DNA of 64,000 nucleotides, from NCBI GenBank assembly GCA_009693785.1, contig SHWP01000001.1:62001-126000 (forward strand), in the 5' to 3' direction. A program made the position numbers and the translations under genes. The notes under the pieces were generated by a model. It saw only the letters and a program-made list of their open reading frames with translations. It did not search any database and was not told the DNA's origin. This document shows positions 33,806 to 41,618 of the stretch, one piece after another; the first letter of the stretch is position 1, and every line of letters starts with the position of its first letter. Source of the stretch: Rhodospirillaceae bacterium. GTDB lineage: Bacteria; Pseudomonadota; Alphaproteobacteria; Rhodospirillales; Rhodospirillaceae.

Positions 33806-34168
33806 CTAGCTTTTCACTGGAAACGCCCAGGCCCGGCGCAGCTTGCCGTCCTTGATTTCATAGACGCCCAGTGTGACCTGGGTTTTGGGCCCTTGTGGGG
33901 TCTCAAACGTATCCTTCTCCTCGGCAACGATGTAGTTACCTACGCTCATGGTGCGGTCCACCGCCGAACCGGTATAGGGCACAGTCTTGAAAAATGCAGC
34001 CATGCGCTCGGCCACCTCTGCCTTGCCCGAAGCCGACTTGACCGCGCTGCCGTCATCGAGAATGCGAAACCAGGCGTAATCGTCGGCCAAATCCGCCAGC
34101 ATCGCCGTGGTGTCTTTGCGCGTGAAGGCGTCGCGCTGGCGTTGCACTAATGCCGCGAATTCATCCAT
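33806..34168 (-). CDS. NTF2/SnoaL-like small protein
   Basis: A 120-residue protein from ATG 34168. It has the cone-like alpha+beta pattern of the NTF2 superfamily: FAALVQRQRDAFTRKDTTAM, a central ERMAAFFKTVPYTGSAVDRTM, then beta strands YIVAEEKDTFETP and TQVTLGVYEIKDGKLRRAWAFP. Members include isomerases, limonene-epoxide hydrolase-like enzymes and non-catalytic proteins. It sits 43 bases upstream of the Rieske oxygenase on the same strand, so both may belong to one catabolic operon. Confidence 0.8.
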   Translation of the reverse strand: MDEFAALVQRQRDAFTRKDTTAMLADLADDYAWFRILDDGSAVKSASGKAEVAERMAAFFKTVPYTGSAVDRTMSVGNYIVAEEKDTFETPQGPKTQVTLGVYEIKDGKLRRAWAFPVKS

Positions 34169-34253
34169 CGGTCTCTCCCGTTTGCCGCGTTGCAATCTGC
34201 TCAGAATACCGCATGATCAATCGTAGGATAGCGCGCTGTTACAGGACACACGC

Positions 34254-34895
34254 ATGAAGATCGCTATTTTAGGCGCGGGCGGCATGACGGGCGAACGGCT
34301 GATTGCTGAAGCTCTGAAACGCGGCCATCATATTATCGGCCTTGCCCGCACACCGGCCAACATCAAGGGCGATCCCGCCAAAGTCGAGAAGAAGCTCGGT
34401 GATGCCTTTGACCGGCCATCTGTCATCGAGGGCCTCGCCGGTGCCGATGCTGTCATTACCACGGTGGGCAAACGCGATCTGTTCGACAAACGCTATTGGC
34501 TGAATACCGAAGCGCACCGTAATGTGCTTGATGGCATGAAACAGCATGGCATCAAGCGCTTGGTTGCGATCTCGTCATTCGGTGCGGCGTTAGATTTCAC
34601 CAGACCTGGAATTCGCCGGAAAATATATTTGTATTTGCGCCGCCGTTATTACGGCGACATGCAGGAGATGGAGCGCATGGTCACGGGTGCGGGGCTTGAG
34701 GGCATCGCGTTACGCGCGCCCATGCTCTACAACACGCCCGCCAAGTCGGCGTATTTCATCGAGAAAGGCCGCAATGTGCCGGGCGGGCGTAGCGTATCGC
34801 GCGAAGACTTGGCGGCATTCGTGCTCGATTGCATTGAAAAGCCGGATTATGTCGGCCAAGTCGTCTCGTTGGCCGATCAGCGCGATGCGTCTTAA
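34254..34895 (+). CDS. NAD(P)-binding SDR of the atypical NmrA/NAD(P)H-binding type
   Basis: A 213-residue Rossmann protein. Nucleotide binding is through AILGAGGMTGERLIAEAL, followed by GLARTPANIKGDPAKVEK, GADAVITTVGKRDL and RLVAISSFGAALD. The Tyr-x3-Lys pair is not in the classical place, as is common in this atypical group, and the active site is not obvious. It may be a flavin-reductase or regulatory-type protein. It is followed after 9 bases by the MFS gene, so the two form a likely pair. Confidence 0.85.
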   Translation: MKIAILGAGGMTGERLIAEALKRGHHIIGLARTPANIKGDPAKVEKKLGDAFDRPSVIEGLAGADAVITTVGKRDLFDKRYWLNTEAHRNVLDGMKQHGIKRLVAISSFGAALDFTRPGIRRKIYLYLRRRYYGDMQEMERMVTGAGLEGIALRAPMLYNTPAKSAYFIEKGRNVPGGRSVSREDLAAFVLDCIEKPDYVGQVVSLADQRDAS

Positions 34896-34904
34896 CCGCG
34901 CAGA

Positions 34905-36263
34905 ATGACCGCTCCACCAAAACAATCCTCGCTCACTATCGGCCAGCAAATTGGATGGGCGGCCGGAACCCATGGCACGTCCACCATGATCGGTGTTTTG
35001 GTCACGATCATGCTGGGGTACCTGACGACAGTACTTGGTATCGACGCGGCCATTGCCGGGGCGATTATCTTTGCTTCGCGCCTGTACGATGTGATTATCG
35101 ACCCGCTCATGGGTCATGTCAGCGACCGCACGCAATCTAAATTAGGACGCCGCCGTGTTTATTTGCTTTGGGGCGCGGCCGCCTGCTTCATCACCTTTGT
35201 TCTAATTTTCAACGTGCCTGACATCGTCGACATGACGGTGCGGGTAGTCTATGTCGCGGTGCTGCTGTTTCTCTTCAATACGGCTTACACGGTGTTCAAT
35301 ATTCCGTATCTCGCGATGCCCGCTGAGATGACCGAGCACTATCACGAGCGCACGATTTTGATGTCGTACCGGGTAATTTTCTTTACCACGGCATCGTTGA
35401 TGATTTTTCTTGGGACTGCGGGCCTGACAAAGGTATTTGGCGCAAGCCAAGGTTATAATGTTTTTGGCTGGCTTGTGGGCGGGGCCATGGGGATCAGCAT
35501 GCTCGCGTCTTTTTTCAGCAGCGCCAAAGCCCCACGCTATGAACGTTCGGAAAAAGTACAATTACCCCTTCGCGAACAAATTCGCCTTGTGCTCGCAAAC
35601 AAGCCTTTTGCGATCTACTTGGGCGTTAAGTTGCTTCAACTCACCGCCCAAGCCAGTTCGAACGCCGCGCTACTTTTTTTCGGCGCGTATGTGTTGAAGA
35701 ATCAACAAACCATGCTGCTGGCGTTTGGCTCATTCTTCCCCGTTGGCACATTCTTGGCCATTCCAGCCTGGGTCTGGTTGGGTAGGCGCTTTGGCAAACG
35801 TAATTCGTTCATGGCGGCGGGCGTAATTTATGCCGCGGTCATGCTAACGTGGCTGCTTGTGAACGAGGGCGAACCGACCTGGGCGTTGGGCATTCGGTTG
35901 CTATTCCTTGGTGCGGCAGTTTCTGGCGTACTGGTGATGGGTTTTGCCATATTGCCCGACACCATCGAGTATGACCGCCGCCGCACGGGCATTAACCGCG
36001 AGGGCGTTTATGCTGGGCTCTATTCGACTATGGAAAAACTAGCCGCGGCTTTTGGGCCATTGATTTTCGGCGGCTATCTTGGTGTGGCGGGCTTTCAATC
36101 GAGCCTTGGCGGCGAGGTGGTGGCACAGCCCGATGCGGCGATCTCGGCTATCTATATCGGCATGGCGGTGATTCCCGCTGTGGTCTCATTGCTGAGCGCA
36201 GCGTTGTTGAGCTTCTACGATCTCAGCGAAGCAAAACTCAAGGCCACGACTCTGATCGTCTAG
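34905..36263 (+). CDS. GPH-family cation symporter (MFS superfamily)
   Basis: A 452-residue, 12-helix transporter. The GPH (glycoside-pentoside-hexuronide) signature is present: IIDPLMGHVSDRTQSKLGRRRVYLL, then FNIPYLAMPAEMTEHYHERTILMSYR with the family's arginine, and in the second half MGFAILPDTIEYDRRRTGINREGVYAGLY. GPH carriers import sugars or related organic acids with Na+ or H+. The context (Rieske oxygenase, acyl-CoA ligase) leaves open that it imports a non-sugar carbon source. It ends three bases before the convergent broken Rieske gene. Confidence 0.92.
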   Translation: MTAPPKQSSLTIGQQIGWAAGTHGTSTMIGVLVTIMLGYLTTVLGIDAAIAGAIIFASRLYDVIIDPLMGHVSDRTQSKLGRRRVYLLWGAAACFITFVLIFNVPDIVDMTVRVVYVAVLLFLFNTAYTVFNIPYLAMPAEMTEHYHERTILMSYRVIFFTTASLMIFLGTAGLTKVFGASQGYNVFGWLVGGAMGISMLASFFSSAKAPRYERSEKVQLPLREQIRLVLANKPFAIYLGVKLLQLTAQASSNAALLFFGAYVLKNQQTMLLAFGSFFPVGTFLAIPAWVWLGRRFGKRNSFMAAGVIYAAVMLTWLLVNEGEPTWALGIRLLFLGAAVSGVLVMGFAILPDTIEYDRRRTGINREGVYAGLYSTMEKLAAAFGPLIFGGYLGVAGFQSSLGGEVVAQPDAAISAIYIGMAVIPAVVSLLSAALLSFYDLSEAKLKATTLIV

Positions 36264-36265
36264 GG

Positions 36266-37394
36266 CTACTCCGCTGCCGCCCGGCTTTCATCGGCTACCG
36301 GCAACCTTGGTGCTTCGGGGAAAACCCAGCCCTTCGGATCCTCGCGCCGGGTGGGGCTGGGAATCACCGCCGCCTTCACGCCCTTCATGGTTTCGGCATA
36401 GAGCTTGGCATCAAGCCCCCAGCCGCGCCGGTAGAGCTCATCGCGTTTTTTACGAAACGCGATCATCATGCCGTCGGATTGCACCGAGTACTCGTCTTGG
36501 GCGCGGGTCGGCAGTTCCAGCGGCGTCAGGCGGCTGATGACCTCGTGATCTTGCTCGAAGATCTTGATATTGCGCTTGTAGGTATCTCTGTCGAACAGCC
36601 GCGACGTGAAAAAGTTGCGCAGCGAAATCCAATGGGTAAGCGTCGTATTTTCATCCACCGGCGTGTTCACGTCGATCAGCACGTTGGACCATTTGGGTGT
36701 GATTTGAATGCGCAGCACGATGCACAGCCCCGCGATATGCCATTCGGGCTGTGCCACCACCTCTTCGCGCTCAGAGCTGCGAATATATTTCCATAATCCG
36801 GAATAGGGGGTGTGCGCATTGCCAGGCGTGCTTTGGCGCTCCACTCCCCTTGTTCCATGTTGAAATTCTTGATCTCAGGGCGATTGCGGTTGCCAAACGA
36901 GGGGTGAACAAAAGAGGCGCGAGCAAAGTCCACGCCGTTCTCCACCACCCGGCCATAATTAGCTTTCCATAAAAATGTCCCGCGCACTGGACGAAGCGCA
37001 GGGTTGTCGAACTCAGCGACGACCGGTAGAGGCGGGCGCTGCGCTGCAGGTGCGTCGCCTAAAAATACCCAACCCAGCCAAATCGTTCCTCAACCGGGTA
37101 TGAGTCCACACGCACCCGCTTGGGCATGTTTGTGCCGGGGTGGGCGGGAATCTCGGTGCAGGCGCCATCGGCCTTGTAGCGCCAACCATGATACGGGCAC
37201 TCGATGCAACCATTGTGCAGCCGCCCCCGCGACAAGGAGCCGCCGCGGTGAACGCAGATATCGCTGACGCAGTTGATTTTGCCCGATCTATCGCGGAACA
37301 GCGCGAAGTCATGGCCCAGCATGCGCACGTGCTTGGGTTTGTCATGGGGCACGTCGGCGGCATCGCATGCGACATACCAGGTATTGATCAGCAT
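36266..37394 (-). pseudogene. Second Rieske oxygenase, broken by two frameshifts
   Basis: Three consecutive frames together make one Rieske oxygenase of about 375 residues, paralogous to the 32620-33762 gene (both end IPSPxRRxxPxGWxFPxxPR). Frame 1 (37394 to about 37070) has the Rieske ligands ICVHRGGSL and CPYHGWRY. Frame 2 (about 37070 to 36805) has WVFLGDAPAAQ and the iron-site region ENGVDFARASFVHPSFG. Frame 3 (about 36800 to 36266) has GLWKYIRSSEREEV and the C-terminus. Each break is repaired by adding one base. In the iron site the first His is Arg (D-x2-R-x4-H), which would itself remove activity. The gene is therefore probably decaying, even if the frameshifts were sequencing errors. 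Confidence 0.85.
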
Positions 37395-37475
37395 GGTTTG
37401 GCTCCGGCGTTAAGTTTTCATCTTAATACGCATCGGAAGCAGTTTCAGAGCGCGACTTGGGCTTGGAACATAAAT

Positions 37476-39193
37476 TTAAGTACCGACATTAAAGCCAGTT
37501 TTGGCCAGCAAGGCGTAAAACTCGCGAATCGCCTTTTCCTTTTCAGCCGGTTCAGCGATATCGCTAGTGTATTCGCTGACAAAATCTTTGCGCCGCAGAT
37601 AACCCACCACGCTATCGCGGGCAATTGAGGTGGCCTTGCCCACGGTTAGAACGCCGCCCGTGCAGAACATCACCAGGCGTTTGGCCCGTTCGCGGAAGGG
37701 CAGCGCCTTATCATCGATACGTTCGATCACTTTGTTGGTGATGAGATATTGCGACACCACTTCATCGAACTTTGTCGCCAGCGAGGACTTCAAAGATTCG
37801 CCCAATTGAGAATCCAACACCAAACGCTGAACTTGGGCGGCCTCCTGCAGCCGGGCCTTTTGAGTCTTAGCTTCGGGCGCGATTTTTTGAATCGTATCAA
37901 GCTGGCCAACGAAAGTTTTTAATTGAGTCATGATGGCATCGGTCAAGTTGGGGTCGCCAGTGGGGTCGTACATGGCGATCAGGTAAACGAATTTGCGCGT
38001 GGTCGAGCTTAGCTTGTCGCGCACTTCCTCCATGGCTTTCTTGCGGCCCGACAGACCACCCAAATTGATCAGCCGCGCCCAGCGATCGGTAAGCCCATAC
38101 GCCATGCTGCGCCCGCCCGTCACACCATGATCGGTCACAACACGGTTGAGAATTTGCAGGAAAATTTCGCGGTCGGCTGTGGTGTCCTCGGTATTCGTTA
38201 GCCGCGTCGGCCCCTTCAGATCGCGCTCGATACGGTCGAACAGAATTTTTTTGCGCGCGGCAGGCCTTCAGCAGTGAACAGAACGTTAAGTAGATCGACC
38301 AGATCTTCGACCGCGAACTTGCTCGGTTGGCATTTGCCTTCGACCAGGTCGAGCATGCGCATGATCGCATCGCCCATGTGTTTGGATACGCCAATGACGT
38401 CCTTGATCACGGTCTTGGCGATCAGAATGTCCGACATCATTTCATCGACCATGTCCCGTGCGCGCTGATCCTTCAGCGTTTTGGCCATGGGCAGCAGTTC
38501 GGCCATTTTGCCGAGCCACCCGGTCCACTGCACCGAGGCACGTACCAACGCGGTGTTGGCCATGTACCTGCGCTCGTTCTCGTCGGCGACCTTGGAATCG
38601 ATTTGGGCCCAAACGTCATCGAGTGACGAGCCCTTTAGCTCTGGCAAGGGCTTACTATCGATCTCACGCGCCCGCGCGGCGATACGGTCGATCGCGGCGT
38701 AGATGATGTCCTTGCGTTTGCGGCTGTCGGTGCTGGTGGCGCGTGCATGCAGCGAAGCAATTTTGTCGACCGCCGAAGGCACCATGCTGTCGAGGTTGAG
38801 CGCGCGCTTCAGGCTCTTGTGGCTATGCAACATTTCCAGCGGCGTCATTTCCATTTTCTCGAGGTACTTCGAGAAAACGCGCGCCATCGTTGTGCGGGCT
38901 TGGGTCTCGTAATATTCCGACACCTGTTCGCAGAGCGGGGCGTCGTCGACCGGCGTGATGGAGAAATCTTCCTTCTTGTCGATCTCTTTCATCTCCTTGA
39001 AGATTTCGCTTTCGCGACGATTGTCGGAACCAAAATGCGATTCTTTAATGATCCGCACGCCCTCGGTATCTTTCAAGGCCAACAGTTCATCGGCTTTGCG
39101 TTTGGCAGCCTCCTCCGTCGGCAGCACATCGCTGATGTGCCACTTGTTGGCCTTTGAGACCTGAACCTCGAATTTAACCCGGCCAGAATTCAT
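37476..39193 (-). pseudogene. Conserved hypothetical protein of about 570 residues, interrupted by one frameshift
   Basis: Two frames join to one protein. The first (39193 to about 38250) begins NSGRVKFEVQVSKANKWHIS and ends in the frame VLFTAEGLPRAKK. Adding one A to the seven-base A tract (complement of 38246-38252) continues it as ILFDRIERDLKGPTRLTNTE into the second frame, ending LLAKTGFNVGT. The protein is helical and charged, without signal peptide or membrane helix; a Cys occurs in MFCTGG near the end. I do not recognise the family. Both halves keep unbiased codon use, which favours a sequencing slip over long decay. Confidence 0.75.
38246..38252 (-). other. Homopolymer (A7 on the minus strand) where one base appears to be missing
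   Basis: The upstream frame runs through AKKFCSTVSSAI to a stop directly after this tract. An eighth A restores AKKILFDRIERDL and an open frame of 250 further codons. Confidence 0.7.
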
Positions 39194-39293
39194 CGCCGCC
39201 GTAGCCCTCATCCCCTGAGAAAGCCGGACTGTCGTAGCAAATTGTTAATGATCGGCAAAGAGGTGAACGCCCTTGCGGCCAGCCCAAAGGGCC

Positions 39294-40952
39294 TTATCCA
39301 GCCTTGAAATCCTTGAATTGTGTGCGCAGCTTGCTCTTTTGGATTTTACCTGTGGCGCCCAGGGGAATGGCATCCACAAAGGCTATGGCTTCGGGAAGCC
39401 ACCACTTCGGTACCTTGGTCGCGAGAAAGGCGTTAACCTCTTCCAGGCTGGGTTTTGCCGTGCCCCGGGCGACGCAAATCAGGAGCGGCCGCTCCTGCCA
39501 TTTAGGGTGCGGGATGCCGATGACCGCCGCATGGGCAATCTGAGGGTGACCTAAAGCAGCGTTTTCCAAATCCACCGAGCTTATCCATTCCCCCCCGGAT
39601 TTGATGACATCCTTGGCCCGGTCGGTGATGTGCATGTAGCCGTCGGCATCGAGGGTGGCGATATCGCCCGTATCGAACCAGCCATCTGGTGTAAGGGCTG
39701 AGGTGCCAGCTTTAAAGTATGACTTGGCGATCCAGGGGCCGCGGACTTGCAAATTGCCGGGGGTCTGGCCATCACGCGCCAAGGGTGTCCCGGCTTCATC
39801 AACAATACGCATCTCAACGCCGTAGACGACGCGGCCTTGTTTTAGTTTCTGGCGCATCTGTTCGGCGCGCGGTTTTTTCTGAAACTTGGGCTTCAAGGTG
39901 TTAACCACCCCCAAGGGTGACATCTCGGTCATGCCCCAAGCGTGGTTGACTTGAATACCGAACTCTAACTCGTATGCATCGATCAACATTTCCGAGGCTG
40001 CTGCACCACCCACGAGTACTCGCTGCAGCGATTTTGGTTTGCGGCCCTTCTCGCGCATGGTGGTCAGCAAACCCATCCATACCGTCGGTACGCCCTGTGA
40101 ACACGTGACCGCTTCATCATCCATCAGCCTGAACAAGTTCGGCCCGTCGAGATCACGGCCCGGCATTACCAAGGCTGCACCGCTCATCGGCCCCGCATAA
40201 GGCACGCCCCAGGCATTGACATGAAACATGGGCACCACCGGCAACACGCGGTCGTCGGTGGACAGGCCCATGGTCGAGGTGAGGCAACAGGCAAAGGAAT
40301 GCAACACCAGCGCACGATGGCTATAGAGCACGCCCTTTGGGTTTCCGGTGGTACCCGAGGTGTAGCACAGCGAGGCTGCAGTGTTTTCGTCGAACTCTGG
40401 CCAATCGAACGTATCGCTGTGTTGGCCAATGAGTTCTTCATAAGTCACAACGTCGGATAGGCCTGGATGATTGGGCCGGTGAGCGTTATCTGTCAGCGCG
40501 ATCCGGTGCAGCAAGCTCGGGCTACCCTTGCAGTTCTCAGCCACGGCATCGGCAAAGGTCAGGTCGAAGAACAACAGGCGGTCTTCGGCATGGTCGATGA
40601 TATAGCGCATCTGCTCGCCCGACAGGCGCGGGTTGATGGTGTGGCAAATCGCGCCGATTCCCGCGACGGCGAAATACAATTCCATATGCCGCCAGGTGTT
40701 CCACGCCAAAGTCGCCACCCGGTCGCCGGGCTTGATGCCCAAAGCAATGAGCGCGTTGGCGAGCCGCTGCGTGCGGCGATAAAGCTCTGCGTAGGTGGTG
40801 CGGTGAATCGGGCCCTCGACGCTACGGGTCACGACTTCGGTATCGGAGTGAAATTGCGCCGCATATTGCAACAACGGCACCACCAGCAGCGGGCGATCCA
40901 TCATTAGGCCATGCAATGCGCCCGGCAGTAATCCTGGTGTTTCGCGTGACAT
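39294..40952 (-). CDS. Medium/long-chain acyl-CoA synthetase (AlkK-like AMP-dependent ligase)
   Basis: A 552-residue adenylate-forming enzyme from ATG 40952, with GGGGAGCGG before the start. Motifs are the P-loop LCYTSGTTGNPKGVLYSHR, VNHAWGMTEMSPLG, GWFDTGDIATLDADGYMHITDR and the C-terminal Lys in PLGATGKIQKSKLR. The VPMFHVNAWGVPYA and MMDRPLL start are typical of AlkK/DmsB-type fatty acyl or aryl-propionate ligases. It activates a carboxylic acid to its CoA ester in the cytosol. The nearby Rieske and VOC genes suggest use in catabolism of an imported acid, which is inference. Confidence 0.93.
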   Translation of the reverse strand: MSRETPGLLPGALHGLMMDRPLLVVPLLQYAAQFHSDTEVVTRSVEGPIHRTTYAELYRRTQRLANALIALGIKPGDRVATLAWNTWRHMELYFAVAGIGAICHTINPRLSGEQMRYIIDHAEDRLLFFDLTFADAVAENCKGSPSLLHRIALTDNAHRPNHPGLSDVVTYEELIGQHSDTFDWPEFDENTAASLCYTSGTTGNPKGVLYSHRALVLHSFACCLTSTMGLSTDDRVLPVVPMFHVNAWGVPYAGPMSGAALVMPGRDLDGPNLFRLMDDEAVTCSQGVPTVWMGLLTTMREKGRKPKSLQRVLVGGAAASEMLIDAYELEFGIQVNHAWGMTEMSPLGVVNTLKPKFQKKPRAEQMRQKLKQGRVVYGVEMRIVDEAGTPLARDGQTPGNLQVRGPWIAKSYFKAGTSALTPDGWFDTGDIATLDADGYMHITDRAKDVIKSGGEWISSVDLENAALGHPQIAHAAVIGIPHPKWQERPLLICVARGTAKPSLEEVNAFLATKVPKWWLPEAIAFVDAIPLGATGKIQKSKLRTQFKDFKAG

Positions 40953-41017
40953 TACCGCTCCCCTTTGTCTGCGCATGCTATCGTCCCTGATGCTGCGGCT
41001 CTAGCCTTTCCCGCTTC

Positions 41018-41491
41018 TTATATGGGGAGTGGCAACGCGGTTCGAAAGCTGACTTGTTTCAAGGCGAAGCTCGACTGAATGCTCGCGATCGCTGGAATTC
41101 GCGTCAGGTGCTCTTTCAAAAAGCGTTCATAAGCGGCCAAGTCGGCGGTCACAACACGCAGCAAATAATCCGCGGTTCCTGTCATCAGGTAACACTCCAT
41201 CACTTCTGGCAGAGCGCGAATGCGGCTTTCGAATTCATCGAGTGCCCGTTCCGATTGTTCCTTCAGTGTCACGGATATGAAAACGCTAACGGGCAGACCG
41301 ACAGCGTTCTGGTCAAGTAGCGTCATGTACCCTTTGATGATGCCACTGTCTTCCAATTGGCGAAGCCGCCGGAGACACGGTGATGCTGACAGGCCGACGC
41401 GTTCGGCTAGCTCAACGTTTGTGAGCCGTGCGTTTTCCTGGACGATCCGCAAAAGCCGCACATCGGTAGCATCAAGGGCATGTTTTGGCAT
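41018..41491 (-). CDS. Lrp/AsnC-family transcriptional regulator
   Basis: A 157-residue regulator. The N-terminal HTH has LLRIVQENARLTNVELAERVGLSASPCLRRLRQLED, and the C-terminal RAM ligand-binding domain has VSVFISVTLKEQ, VMECYLMTGTADYLLRVV and LTRIPAIASIQSSFALKQV. Such proteins bind amino acids and act locally on a divergent gene. Here the divergent gene encodes an AceE-like 2-oxoacid dehydrogenase, the arrangement of mdeR/mdeB in Pseudomonas. The start is ATG 41491. Confidence 0.95.
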   Translation of the reverse strand: MPKHALDATDVRLLRIVQENARLTNVELAERVGLSASPCLRRLRQLEDSGIIKGYMTLLDQNAVGLPVSVFISVTLKEQSERALDEFESRIRALPEVMECYLMTGTADYLLRVVTADLAAYERFLKEHLTRIPAIASIQSSFALKQVSFRTALPLPI

Positions 41492-41501
41492 AAATCACCA
41501 A

Positions 41502-41525
41502 TAATTACTAAAATAATCGTAGTTA
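41502..41525. promoter_or_regulatory. Candidate Lrp-type operator in the divergent promoter region
   Basis: TAATTAC-N10-GTAGTTA is a near-perfect inverted repeat (6 of 7 matched) with an AT-rich centre, as is usual for Lrp-family sites. It lies 10 bases upstream of the regulator gene's start, in a 127-base gap shared with the E1 gene. Confidence 0.5.
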
Positions 41526-41618
41526 ATTGTGTTTATCATGCCTTTTCAGCAATGAATAGCAAGGACCTGCCGAGGACCCCCGCTTTAATATCCGCGCGAA
41601 AGAGGGAGGCGGTGGACG

